Source of the DNA: Musa acuminata AAA Group
Taxonomy: Eukaryota > Streptophyta > Magnoliopsida > Zingiberales > Musaceae
NCBI RefSeq assembly: GCF_036884655.1
Contig: NC_088354.1
Coordinates: 11,726,501 to 11,790,500 of the forward strand
Length of the DNA stretch: 64,000 nt
Direction: 5' to 3'
The translations under genes and the position numbers were made by a program. Positions within the stretch are counted from its first letter, which is position 1. The number at the start of each line of letters is the position of its first letter. Below the pieces are notes generated by a model that worked only from the letters and a program-made list of their open reading frames with translations, was not told where the DNA came from and ran no database searches. Shown here in pieces: positions 38,348 through 50,051 of the stretch.

Positions 38348-38765
38348 ATTGGGCCTAATTGGGCCGTGAGGCCCAAATTCTCATCGTAGCCCATTGGCAG
38401 ACAACATCGGATGGATAAGTCATTCGCTCGAAGCCCAATCTCGGGTGGATTCGGCCTTCCTCTTTTGCAGCCGGTCCACAGACTATCCAATCGACAATCG
38501 CCACGTCAATTCGATCAATAAAGTCAATGACTCGGGATTTGATCCGATCAGCATCTGCTGTCGTGCTAATAACTATACCCCGGACGACTAATTTCGTCGA
38601 CGTCGCTCGATTGGACAGTCCTCGAAGTCGAATGGAAGCACAGGAATGCAGTAATGGCCATTGCTAAGGAAACTCTAATCAGGGATCTCATCTCATCTCG
38701 TCACCCCCAAAGCTATCTTTATCCGGTCTGCTCCACCCACACGCTCAGGGCCCAAAACCCTAGAC
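38348..38765 (+). promoter_or_regulatory. Site II cluster and telo-box-like motif without an assigned gene
   Basis: Three GGGCC/GGCCC elements (ttgggccta, ttgggccgt, gaggcccaa) lie within about 30 bp at 38348-38378, and a further GGGCCC with aaaaccctag lies at 38749-38763. A G-box-like cacgtg is at 38235-38240. Such combinations mark promoters of growth-related housekeeping genes, yet I cannot identify a product downstream on either strand. Confidence 0.4.
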
Positions 38766-40761
38766 GCCCCCTCCCCAAAGTACAGAGATCGCCTTCCGAG
38801 CAGAAGGAGAGAGGAGAGAGAGAGAGAGACAACTGTGTGGACACAGTAACTCACAGGACATGACGAGGGTAGCTGCCGAGAGACACCGACCAAGAGCCCG
38901 TCGGCTAGGCTTTTGGGGCACATGCACAAGGAAGCGGGTTGGCTTTAGAGATCGGTGCAGCTTGGACCCTTTTGCGGCACTGCACCAAGCTTTGCCCTCC
39001 TCGTTCGGTCCCATCCTCGCCTGCTCACTGTTGCTTGCTCACAAAAAGCCACGGGAAGCAGACTCACCTGTGTTCATCACAGGAGTTTCTTTATTAACGT
39101 CTTGTACTTGCACAATATACAATTGCCTTCCTTTGTCATGTCCGGCACCACCTTTGCCGGGGAATCCAAAACAAAAGTATGGCGGTAGATGTTTATGAAT
39201 CACCAGCTTCAGCTGATAACGTGATTCCATCATGTGTTGCCTTCCGAACAGTGTCGTGCATTAGCAGCTTATAATCAAATCGACCGACAGCGGCTCTTCG
39301 GCTCAAAGAACGCAGCAAGTTCCAACCATCAGCAAAGTACTGCTTGTCTGCACAATTATGATGTTGAATGCCATTTGTTAACATTAGAACTACATCAAAA
39401 GCAAAAGGGCAGAAAAAGGTTCTTTGTATCTGGTTTGACTGCCAGTAGCTTTAAGAATAGTTTAAAGGAGCTCCATGATCACTTAGGGTGGACAATGAAC
39501 ATGCAGTTCAGAGATCTGGTCTGAGGAGCCTTGTAACCTAATTAAGAAAAACTCTGGTCGATAGAAGCAGCGGAAAACCTTGGAAGACACAGAATGAGGT
39601 GACACCAAACAGTGTGGCACATGGAGGGGCCTTTTGAGGAAGTGTAATGGGGAATCTTCATGACAGGGATCATCTTTGTTTGAGGAGAGCGAGTTCATGA
39701 CATTCTCATCTTCGACAGTGCAATTGCTTAAAGTATGACAACCTGACAAACAAACATCACTCACTGGACCTTTTTGACTAAGGTCACCAACCAAGATGCT
39801 TCTGTTTGCTTAATGAAGCATCATCTCCTGTCTCATGCCCTCGTTTCTAGGGTGATGTTTAGTATTGGTGCAAGTGCATGGATGACAGATTTCTCTTGCA
39901 GATTATTCTGATTCCATTCGGGCGGTTTGTCCATTTGCCGCCGTATGATGGATCCACACACACACATCAGTAAATTATAAGGATGATTTTGTTCCATGGT
40001 AACTCCAAGAGGAGCAGCAGAACTGCTGTATGTTAAGCTGGGAATAGTTCTGATGACCAGAAGAAGATGAAGACTGCACGTCTCTCGATGCGATCATGTT
40101 ATCCTGTTTCGGGTAATGGGAATGTCGATCGATGGCCTGCCTTGTACTGATTTGTTGCATGGAGTTACGTAGCAGTCATGCATGGTGAGTTGAGCTACGG
40201 TAAAACTCCCATGGAGAGGAAGATGACCGACTCTCACACAGATTTATCTCGAGGACAAGGACAAACCATGCGTAATGGTGAACGCGACAGAGGCAGACAC
40301 CAACAGGCCTCCGCAGTCTCCGCTGTCACATCGGGTTCTGATGTGATAAGACGGCAAAGCCAGCCGAACTTTGGGCCAACCCTATGCCTGCATCCTTCGC
40401 CACACCGCGTATATGCTTCTGCTGCTTTCGTCTGAACCTGTCATTTCCTTCTTCCCATGGGTTCTCTGTGCCCATGCGTGCGACGTCAGCCCTAATGATT
40501 CGGTGCTGCGGTTCTTTGACCATTCGGTCTCTCGGTCCTCCCACATACCCACGCTTCGCAGCGCCCCCTTCACACTGCAATTGGACACCCAACATAGGAA
40601 ACATTAGACTTCCAAGGTCAATGTTGACCAAAAGAGCCCACATCGCATGCAATATTTCATGAGAACCATGCGGAAGATAAAAGGTAGACGGTGTCATTTT
40701 GGTCATTTGAGTTTGTCCTAAGCAAAAGAAGACAGCCCCTTATCCTCTCCAACAAAGCTAT

Positions 40762-40770
40762 CTATAAATA
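40762..40770 (+). promoter_or_regulatory. TATA box of the WOX gene
   Basis: The sequence ctataaata lies about 95 bp upstream of the ATG at 40863, consistent with a short leader of about 65 nt. Confidence 0.7.
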
Positions 40771-40862
40771 CCTCACCCCACGCTTGTGCTGTTCAGGCAT
40801 ATACGCATAGTGTTCGATCTTTTTCGATCTTTCTCTCTCTTCTCCCATCTCTTGCACTCGCC

Positions 40863-42474
40863 ATGGACGGCCGGAACGGCAGCCCAAACCGCGGTCTCGC
40901 CGGCGCGGAGCCCGTGCGCTCCCGCTGGACCCCGAAGCCGGAGCAGATCCTCATACTGGAGTCCATCTTCAACAGCGGCATGGTTAACCCCCCCAAGGAT
41001 GAGACGGTGAGGATCCGCAAGCTCCTCGAGAAGTTTGGCTCCGTCGGCGACGCCAACGTCTTCTACTGGTTCCAGAACCGGCGGTCAAGGTCCCGCCGCC
41101 GGCAGCGGCAGCTGCAAGCCGCGGGCCTCGCGGCGGATCCCGGAGCTGCGATGCACGCACGCCAGGTCGGTGGTGCAGCTCTGTATGAACCGACCTCGAC
41201 CGGCATGTCATCGAACAACTCGTCTGGTGGAGGCAGGCTCTTTGCTTGCTCTTCTTCTGCTTCTTCTTCTTCTTCTTCCTCCTCCTCATCCTCTAGCCTT
41301 GTGGGGGATGATGGAGGTGCCGATGATCTCTTCTTCTCTCGCCAGATGGGCTTCATGGAGAGTTGCCAGAATCCTTTTATGTGCTATCCTGACGTCGGTC
41401 CAATGAACTATCAGCCTGGTTAGCGCATGGCTTTGTGCTTACTCCTTTTGCATAAGATTTTAGTGGGTGCTCATTGGAGATATATAGTAGTAAGATTTAC
41501 TTACACATATCACAACTAAATTAGGATTATATTTATTGTTTGGTTCTCGAATTCGACAGCTCGACAAAAAGGATTATGTCGACCTAAAAGCAAATGATTT
41601 GTGTTTCTCTGCTCAACTAAAAGGAGCTCCTTCTTTTGGAGTCAGAAAGAAGCATGTTAGCAAGCACTCTCAGCATCAACTAAATCGATCGTTCATGTTT
41701 TCTATCGATGATGCCTGTTCTTCTCCTAATGTCTTGTTGTTGTTTTCTTCTGTTGCATCGATGAGAAGCATGCTAAAGATTATTTTGAGGCAATAACAAG
41801 TGAAATATTGAGTTCACCAACTGCATGTTTGAATGCAGGGACCATCACTGTCTTCATCAATGGGATCCCATCAGAAGTTCCAAGAGGACCTATAGACTTG
41901 AGAGCTATGTTTGGCCAAAATGTGATGCTCGTCCACTCCTCCGGAGAGCTTCTTCCCATCAATGAATACGGAATTCTACTGCAGAGCTTGCAGATGGGTG
42001 AAAGCTACTTCTTGGTGAGCTTCTCAAAACAATTAATGCTTCTAATATCCATTTCTCTCTCTCTTTCTCTCTCTCGCTGTGTGTGCACATGTGTGTATAC
42101 ACATATCTTCATGTTTATCCGAAGAACAAGACATACCCCATGGTGTGAATAGTAGTACATGGAAATGTGATCTACTTCATTCCAGCTGAATGATCAGATT
42201 TTATATCACATATAAAAGTTTTTATCTTTATTTGATGCTTGTGTGTTATTTATGATTTGGAACTATATGCTATGCCATCAAAATAAGTTACTTCTTATCC
42301 ATCTTCAAGCTTAGAAAGTCTCAAATATATGATATTTCACTCAGAGACCATTTAGTATTCCATGTTCAGTGGAGCTGATATTGGTCTGAACACTTCTGCT
42401 TTCATGCAATGATAAAGTTCATGAGAAAGATTAATATGATTTTTACCTCTTGACAGGTATCAACATCTACTTAA
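40863..42474 (+). CDS. WOX11: WUSCHEL-related homeobox protein, WOX11/12 type
   Basis: Three exons (40863-41418, 41839-42014, 42457-42474) give 249 residues; the last exon codes only VSTST. The WOX homeodomain spans about residues 19-83: [20 protein letters not shown], then [38 protein letters not shown], the wording of the intermediate-clade WOX11/12. A Ser-rich tract follows at about 130-148. Exon 2 gives the conserved C-terminal block [20 protein letters not shown]...[13 protein letters not shown]. In rice and Arabidopsis, WOX11/12 respond to auxin and cytokinin and start crown or adventitious roots, so a similar role is likely. The canonical WUS-box of the modern clade is not evident. The exact paralogue (WOX11 or WOX12) cannot be separated here. 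Confidence 0.9.
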
Positions 42475-43877
42475 TCCATGAGAAATGGCATCAGCAGAAT
42501 CGAATGCCTCTTCCAGTGATCACAATTTCAGAAGCAATCTCACCTCTTGTCATAATTTAATGATCTACCACATCCTTATGTGTCTAATTATTACCATGGC
42601 TGAAGCTGTTTGTAGCTTTCCTATTATTATTTATCATTATGGTGTTGTATGCACTTGATAGTGTTTGCTGGAATACAGAAATCTTAATTGTATTTGCACC
42701 TTTGTTTCTTCAATTGCATTGGCAGAGTGCATCAAAAACACTACATCTTGGAACTACAGATCTCCCAAGTGTTCTGGATCTTACAATTAATTTGATTGAA
42801 GGAGATCACATATGTAAGAGGATGGATGTCTGATGTCTTCAATAAAATTGTATGCTTCAAATTAGTTTTTGTTTGGGTACAGAAGTCCACTGTAAACTCT
42901 GTTTTCATTTTGTTGAAAGTTCATTTCACATTCTATCTACATGAGTTGCCAACTTTAGCATTCTCTATTACATGTGGATCATCTTATCTAAGCCTCTTTG
43001 AGCAGCATCTAATTTACTTTAGAGGTGAAGAGTAAATTTCATGACACAGTCTGAAACTTTCATTGCTTTTGAGACCCACATATTGGCTTTGTCTTTGATA
43101 CTGTTTAGGTCCTACACAGGGATGGACATGAAAGAGAAGTACAATACACCACAGGAAACAGAGATGTTTAAGACCTTGTAGTTTTCTGATGACTAAACAA
43201 GGAACAGGTGTTCTCTTCTTGCTAAGAGGAGAGACATGAGTTTTCTTTTGAGAAAGAAAGGGTTCAGGAACTGTTTAGAACAATTGGTCATAAAGAATTC
43301 AAATGAGCCAACAAACAATTTTGCGGCTGAGAACAAATGCACTGCTTTAACATCATTTGGTTCAGATGAAAATTTGATGAAGAAGAAGAGATGAAATGCT
43401 GCTCTCTCTGGTAGTTTTCAGCAGAGCAAAGTGGCCTTGATCTCAAACAGTTCTTCACCTTTGTCTGAGCTCAACAAGACAGAGTTAATTATCTGAAACA
43501 AAAGCCATGCAGTGGTTAACACGCAGTTGCTTCATTCCTTCTTTTTCATGTATCCACTGTATTGTTCTACCCAAAGATTCTTCCCTTCCAACCTGGTTTA
43601 CTGATTCAGATTCACATGAGGATCTTACATGATCTCACATGGAATCTTGGGGGAAAATGCAGCGGATAATGATCTCTCAGATGCAATCAAGGAATCTTAA
43701 TCTTCTTATTGACTTGATGCAGCTGGTAAATAAAGTTTTACATGTCACATTACAAGGTTGCATTTTTGAAGTAAAACTGAACTCTACATAAGCTTCTCAG
43801 TAGCTTCAGCCATCTGCTGAATTGTACAGTCTTCAATTCGCTGCGTCTTCCCGAACTAACATCTCTCTCGTTCCGCC
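42475..43877. other. Spacer between WOX and the PKS-like locus
   Basis: About 1.4 kb of AT-rich DNA with the WOX 3' flank. No gene is supported. Confidence 0.5.
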
Positions 43878-43899
43878 TTGAGAGAGGCATATCAGTGTC

Positions 43900-45180
43900 A
43901 TGGAGAGAGCAAGCTTTGTGCAAACCACCTTCCAAAGCAGTCTCTCTTTCATCTCTCTCCCGCCAAAACCGCACCTCAGGGAACCCCCATCCGCTCGGGT
44001 GCTCCCCGATCCGACACCGCGGCCGGCGCAGACCACCGCTTTGGCCGCTGTGTGGACGACGCCGAGATCAGCATCTTCGACGCCGAGCGCTACTACAACG
44101 AAGGCCACGGCGGCATTAGCGGGACCGTGATTCTCGACGGAGCGGGCGAAAGGTGCAAACTTTCCACCCATGGAGGGAGTTCTCGTTCTCCTCGACCGAT
44201 GGCTACGCGAGGCACGGCCGAACGCGTTCGTTCTACTCGACTCCGACAGGCTCGTCGGAGGCCAGCTGGAATAGCGAGTCGGGGCTACTCTCCCACCCCG
44301 CCGTGCTCCATCGCTGTCGCCGCGAGCGCCTTGCTCTTGAACGAACCAGCGAAGCCGCCGTCCTTCCCCGTTTGCCGTCTCTTCGGCCGCAACTGCCCGT
44401 GTTATGGGAGGAAGTCCGTCGACGTTGATGAGACGTGCTCGGAACCCAAGAGCTCGATTCGCTCTGGTTCGGATTTGAACGCGTCGTCCACCGCCAAAAA
44501 TCGCTGCTTTAGAACAGGGGAAATGGGCCTCAATAGCTTCCCGGACAGAGTGATGCCGGAAGAGATCAAGAACGAGTTTGGCTTCGAGGAGATGATAAAG
44601 GTTAGATAATTCCTGGAAATCGTCTCAAAAGTCCCAGCTTCTTAGCTAATTTGACTCGGTCCTTGCTTCCCGCCGAAGTTGGTTGCCGGATGGTGAATTC
44701 CAGCAGCCTATTCGGCTATTCCCATGTCTTCTCCTGCCCCGTGTTGAATCCGTCCTCTTTGAACAACCTCGCCGAAGAGCCACCACGAGAATCCCTGGAG
44801 GTCTTCTGGCCAACCAGGCATACCGCAGCAGCGCTGAGCACACCACCGGATTCACAACTTGCCGCCGTGGTTTTCCCATTCTCCGACCAGGTAAACCGCC
44901 GAAGTTTCACCCGAATCCCCCGCCAGACGACGACGTGGCGAGCTACACAAGCTCAGACCTTTTCGAGATCGAAAACTTCTCCACCCAGACGACCTACCGC
45001 CGACCCGACTCCCTCGACTCCCGCGACCATCTCCGTGGGGGCCTTGAGGCGGAGGTACCGCCACCGTCCAATGCGCCCAGCGAGGCGAGCGTCGAGTGGA
45101 GCGTCACCACCGCTCCTTCCGGGAGGAGCGCGAGCGCTGCGCCGCCACGGGCGGGAGGCGGAGATGCCGCGGTCTTCTGA
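43900..45180 (+). pseudogene. PKS: Phytochrome kinase substrate (PKS)-like locus, frame-disrupted
   Basis: Conserved PKS family pieces appear in the right order but in changing frames: DDAEISIFDAERYYNEG (44055-44106), SSEASWNSESGLLSHP (44252-44299, another frame), FGRNCPCYGRKSV (44382-44420, back to the first), RESLEVF (44786-44806, second), then DDDVASYTSSDLFEIENFS and APSEASVEWSVTTA (44926-44982 and 45073-45114, third). At least four frame changes are needed, and a stop (44607-44609) follows FGFEEMIKVR. PKS proteins bind phytochrome and phototropin at the plasma membrane and act in phototropism and leaf positioning; their genes are usually intronless. The ATG at 43900 gives a plausible N-terminus but in yet another frame. 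Either this copy is a decayed gene or the assembly has several indels in this GC-rich stretch. The other complete genes in the window show no such breaks. Confidence 0.7.
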
Positions 45181-45343
45181 GCTGCCGAAACGGCAAGGCG
45201 GTCAGCGTCGGCCCAATCCCACTGCGATTAACATCTCCGGTCGGATCGAATGCGGTGCGCAAACCCAAACCCGGTTCGAACGCCCTAAACCGGTCGGAGG
45301 CGGTTTAGAAGTCCAAAGTGACGTGTGTTGTCATGATTTCTAT

Positions 45344-45463
45344 TTGGATTCTCTCATTAATAATAATCTAATGCTGAAAATTATTGGATTCTCTCATTAA
45401 TAAGAATCTAATGCTGAAAATTATTGGATTCTCTCATTAATAATAATCTAATGCTGAAAATTA
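45344..45463. repeat. Three tandem copies of a 40-bp unit
   Basis: Copies start at 45344, 45384 and 45424, each beginning ttggattctctcattaata. The middle copy differs at one base (aagaat against aataat). The unit is AT-rich and lies about 160 bp after the PKS-like locus. A (CT)n tract follows at about 45478-45495. Confidence 0.95.
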
Positions 45464-45499
45464 TTGGCTTTCGCAATCTCTCTCTCTCTCTCTCTATAT

Positions 45500-48400
45500 T
45501 TATAACGTTTAGATACTGCTATTTAATCTATTGACTGTATGCTGTGTGTCCTGCGGAGTACACATCTTGTGATACGTACACCAACACGAAGGTAACTCCA
45601 ACAAGGCCAAATACCCTCAACTTTGTGCTGCTACAGCTATCGATTTCCAGATTCAATGTGTCACCGTCTTGTTATACCTGCCTGCATTGACAACACTGCT
45701 TGATTAGATTTCCATGGCTGCACGACACCTGTTTGTATAAATGCACCATCCAGCACCAGGCTAACAGAAGACTCCAAACAGGTGGGTCTCAATCAGATTC
45801 CACGTTGCCCCGAATCATGGAAGGGTTTGATGTGGTTCTTGAGCTTAGAGAAGACCACCTCCATGAATCATGTCATTTTGCTCACCTAACTGGCATGTGG
45901 ACTCAGCCTCATGTCTCTCTGGAGCAGGACAAGCAGTCTGGAAACAGATCCATGCTTCTTTGTGTACGAGGATATATGATTCTGCTTTGCACCTTCACAT
46001 GTGGGTGACCTGCTCAGGGCCTACTGATATGGGGTAAACCTTTAATCTTTTACTCGATTTGAAGAATGAGTTGAACAACCATGACTTCTGAAACTTGCAT
46101 GTTTTAGTTACTGTACATATATTTTGTTTACATTGTGTTGTTGCTGGTTGTTCTTCTGGTCATTATTTTGACATTAGTTATCTGTAGTGTCATGACCAAA
46201 AGTATTTTGAGTTGCATTCTAGTGACATATATCTATATGTATATATTCAGCTTTTTGGAGTAACTATAGTTCTAGTTCAGTTCACAAACACAGCTAAAGC
46301 TTTGCCTACTGTATGTGCATCAATCATGCATAATACAGAATTTCTGTATAATTAATGCATTTGTACCTGAAGTAGAAATGTGTTGCTTTCAGATTGTGTG
46401 TGCGTCATGGAATAGTTATACTTCATGGGTAGTTAGCACTTGAAACATTTACCAGCTTCCAGTGCTATCTAAAAGAAATAGAAGAAGAAAAATCTTATCC
46501 ATGTTAGTTTGAACAGAACTAAGAACTCACAAAAATGACTGCTTACAGTTGTGCCATAAGTTACATGCTTTCTGAGATGCAGAGAACTTACATGTTTTAG
46601 ATGAGTAGGTTGGCTGGATATAGATTATAAGTTTGATACTCCCTTAATTTTGAAAGATTTTGTAGCAGTAGCCTCAGAGTAACAGCACTCCAGTGAAATG
46701 AACTGTCCAGGGAGTAAACTATAGATGTTTTAATAAGGAAAGAAAGAAAAAAGTATACCATACGATCGATGGATTTGACATTGTCCAACCCTCACAAACA
46801 ATGAACCACACCATTGCTATTGGACTGATTTTTATCTGGTTTTCCCTTTTGTGAGTTGGTTTCCTGATCGCATTCACATTACAAAATTGCCTGAACAATG
46901 ACTCTTTGATATCTAATACATTGTTTTAGATATTGAAGAACCAATCATTCTGATGCCATGTTGTTGACATTGAAATAAGGGTAACATAAATCTCCAGTTC
47001 TGAAGACTCTCATCATTATATTGTTAGTTGTTTCATTTATTCTAGAGTAGATTACATAATACAATGTGATCATTATATGTTGAGGGAGATTAAGAGATTA
47101 TAAAGGCCATCCATGAGTTTGGTCCCTTCATGAGGTAGTTCCTGCACAGTCTAGTTATTACTGTTTTATGAGAATTAAAAGAGAGGGACATTAATTCCCA
47201 CACAGAATACCTGGTCAAACACTTGGGCTCTTGAACCTTTAAAATTATCATCTTAATATATGTTCTGAAGTTGATTTATGCATCATGACTTGCACTAGTG
47301 GAGCAGCCAATCCACTAGACAAGCAAATTAGCAGCAAACAAACCAATACCTGAACGCACTACTTCTTGCAAGATGGAGAGTCAATTAAACATTCACAGAG
47401 AGACGAGAAGTAGTATTGCAACTTAAACCTGTCACAAACTACTACTCTTACTCCTGTAATTAATACACAGTAAGAGGCACAGTTCTTAGAGGTTCCAATC
47501 CTTTTTGTTCTGCATTTTTTTGCAATATAGTGGTTTTAACTTTGTCTCAGAAAAAGAAAAACACTATTTTATCTTTTGTTTTATAGTTAGAGTTGATGCA
47601 ACCCTATTTTATCTTTTGTTTTATAGTTAGAGCTGATGCTCCCTCTTCAGAACCAATCATGGGCCAAGAAATCGGAAGGCTTTCTACTCTGTGTCAGCTT
47701 GACGGTCTACAGTAGTGGATAACCGTAGGGATTATTAGCCCAGGAGTACCCACATGAAACCTTGTCTTGAATTCCATGGTGAAGGTTCCATTGTGGCACT
47801 CCTGATGACACACAATAAAGGTCACTAATATCTATAAAGACATCAATTATAGTTTAAATCATAGCTTAAAAGAATTATAAATGACAATTTTTGTAGGTTG
47901 ATAGGTTTAATTGCTACAATGTTGAACAAATCAACACTTAATAAGTATATATTCTCTAACCTATGGTGTTCCTCTAATTAAATTGAAAGTTGTAGAAAGC
48001 CACTTTGCTGACTTCAGCTCTAAGCAGATAATGCATGTTGTTTATAGTTGCTCATCAGCCAATTAGGATGTAATTCTAGAGCCAAATGTAAACCACATCT
48101 CTGTAAGTCATACATGTTGGAATTGAATTCTTTATCTAGAACTGAACTTTCATATAGATTATTAGCTCACATCCTTATCAAACGAGTCATTTAGTAATCA
48201 AATGTCCATGTTGTTGATGCTGAAACTTCTCTGACACAGTCTAAACCCTAGAGACATGTTCTTTGAGTTTATCTGCAGATCACAGCAATGAGGGCCAAGA
48301 GATGTTATATTCTGATCATGTATTGGACCAACAGAAAATTATATCCAATCAATGTCTGCCAAAGAAAGAAAACCACAGTTGAGGACAAGATGGGTCTGAG

Positions 48401-50051
48401 CAAAACCAGTGGCTGTAGTGTGTTTGCAGCCACTGATGAAAGCAATCCTCCTATCACATCTTGAACAACTGGGACTGGAATGGGCTGTCACTTGCTATAT
48501 AAAGGTTTGCTTATAGAATCTTTCTTCCCCAGTATGCATAGGATGAAGTGATAGTTAGGTTCAGACCAATAGAATTTGTGTTCTCTAATCTCTTTGGACC
48601 AGTCTCCCATTTTGATCAAATTTTTGACATGATTATAGAAGTGGAATATATATTAAAATGAATCAAATGATGATAGTGTTCCATGTAAAAGACACCATAC
48701 AGTCACATCTCAAGGGACTTGAATGTGTATCAACTCTTCAAGCTCTCAAAGGGAGCCACATATTTTGGAATGTGCCCCTTGAGCATATCCTCAAGGTGGC
48801 CCATGCACAACTCTACCCTGTTCATATATGGCTCCAAGTTGATTGACCTCATCCTCATCATTTACAAGAACATTTCACGTGTTGCAGAAATGCTATGCTT
48901 CTCACAGAAATCTCAATGTCAACCTTTTGGATTGCCCCTTCCCTAGCATGGCCCTCCTGAGTCATGAAGTAATAAGATCATATCTAATCTCATGTTAATT
49001 TTGAGAGTTAGAAAATCAAGATGTTGTAAGGGGTCCATCCTAGAACAGACACTTCCTTGCCAGTTTCTGTGCTCGTAATGATGAAAACAAATAATGATTT
49101 ATGTCATGAGATATGAGAGAAACATTGATCCCGAAACGAAGGGAGTTTTGATAAGATCATATTTAGTCTCATATTAGTTATGTCTCTATCTCCTAGAGTT
49201 TGGGGGGCTTATCTAGAGCGGATAATTCCTCGGGTGCTTGCACCAGATAAAACCTATCTCTAAGAAGAAGAGTCACATCAGGAAGGTCAGGTAGGACTCG
49301 GCAGGTTTTAAAAGGCACTTTAAGACTTTGAGCTGCCAAACTTTGCTTTATCAACAGCACTGCAGAACAGGAGGAATTAGATGGCCTATGCAACATCAAG
49401 CATTGTGGTGAGTTTTGAGATATGGGGACTAACAGCAACAACATGAAGTTGTGCTTCAGAAGGTTTTCTCCCAACCTTCATAAATCAAGCGATAATTGGA
49501 ACATCCATAAGGTAATAATAACCAGAGCACATAAATCAAAGACTTTATTCAAGTATTTTTCAGCTGGATTAAGTCCATAAGGCAATAGTAATACCGAATT
49601 GAACAAGGTATAGAAAGGTATGACAGTCATACCTTCCGATGAAGACATTTAGGCACAAGAATCATTTGTTTGTAACCAATACTAGAAGACAATAAGGTTA
49701 TGCAAAACAATCCATATTGACCTAAACAACAGCAAAATTACATTTTAATTACCACAACATAAAGTTTATACATAAGTTGTCTATCGGGATTCTATTGAGA
49801 GATTGGATCAAACTACTTGGTTCATCAGTTCCTGCGATTCATACAAACCCTACAACATGTACTCTCTCCAAGTCACTCTGGAATACTAATTCTTGCATGG
49901 TCTACTAAAGAAGAAACTGTGATATAGTGCAGCGAGATCACCTGAACACGAGGTTTCTATATTGAGAATCTACTCCACTGCATCTTGCACGATACTTTGA
50001 TCATATGATCCATTGGCTCATATTATCTTGGTCAGGTCATGACCACTTATT
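45500..50051. other. Long AT-rich intergenic region upstream of the EIL 3' end
   Basis: About 4.5 kb without a supportable gene. It holds a tandem duplication at 47564-47639 and an isolated TATA-like tgctatataaagg at about 48494. ORFs at 45700-46008 and 48658-48946 (+) have no recognisable domain. Confidence 0.5.
47564..47639. repeat. Short tandem duplication, 36-bp unit
   Basis: Copies at 47564-47599 and 47604-47639 begin ctattttatcttttgtttta and differ at one base (agagttg against agagctg). The spacing is 40 bp. Confidence 0.9.

Larger units (their letters stand above)
36312..40755. other. Long intergenic region between MYB and WOX
   Basis: About 4.4 kb. It contains the MYB upstream region, the CT microsatellite at 36535-36572, a tandem duplication at 37389-37482, a GA run near 37494-37514, and a promoter-like cluster of site II and telo-box motifs at 38350-38765. 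Several overlapping ORFs at 37650-39200 have no recognisable domain. Confidence 0.5.

Noticed and set aside
43878..44609. 243-codon ORF taken as a complete protein
   Set aside because: Only parts of it match the PKS family. The match changes frame inside it and continues after its stop, so it is not a natural product as it stands.
44651..45400. 249-codon Arg/Pro-rich ORF
   Set aside because: It is mostly the wrong frame of the PKS-like C-terminal region; only RESLEVF is family sequence.
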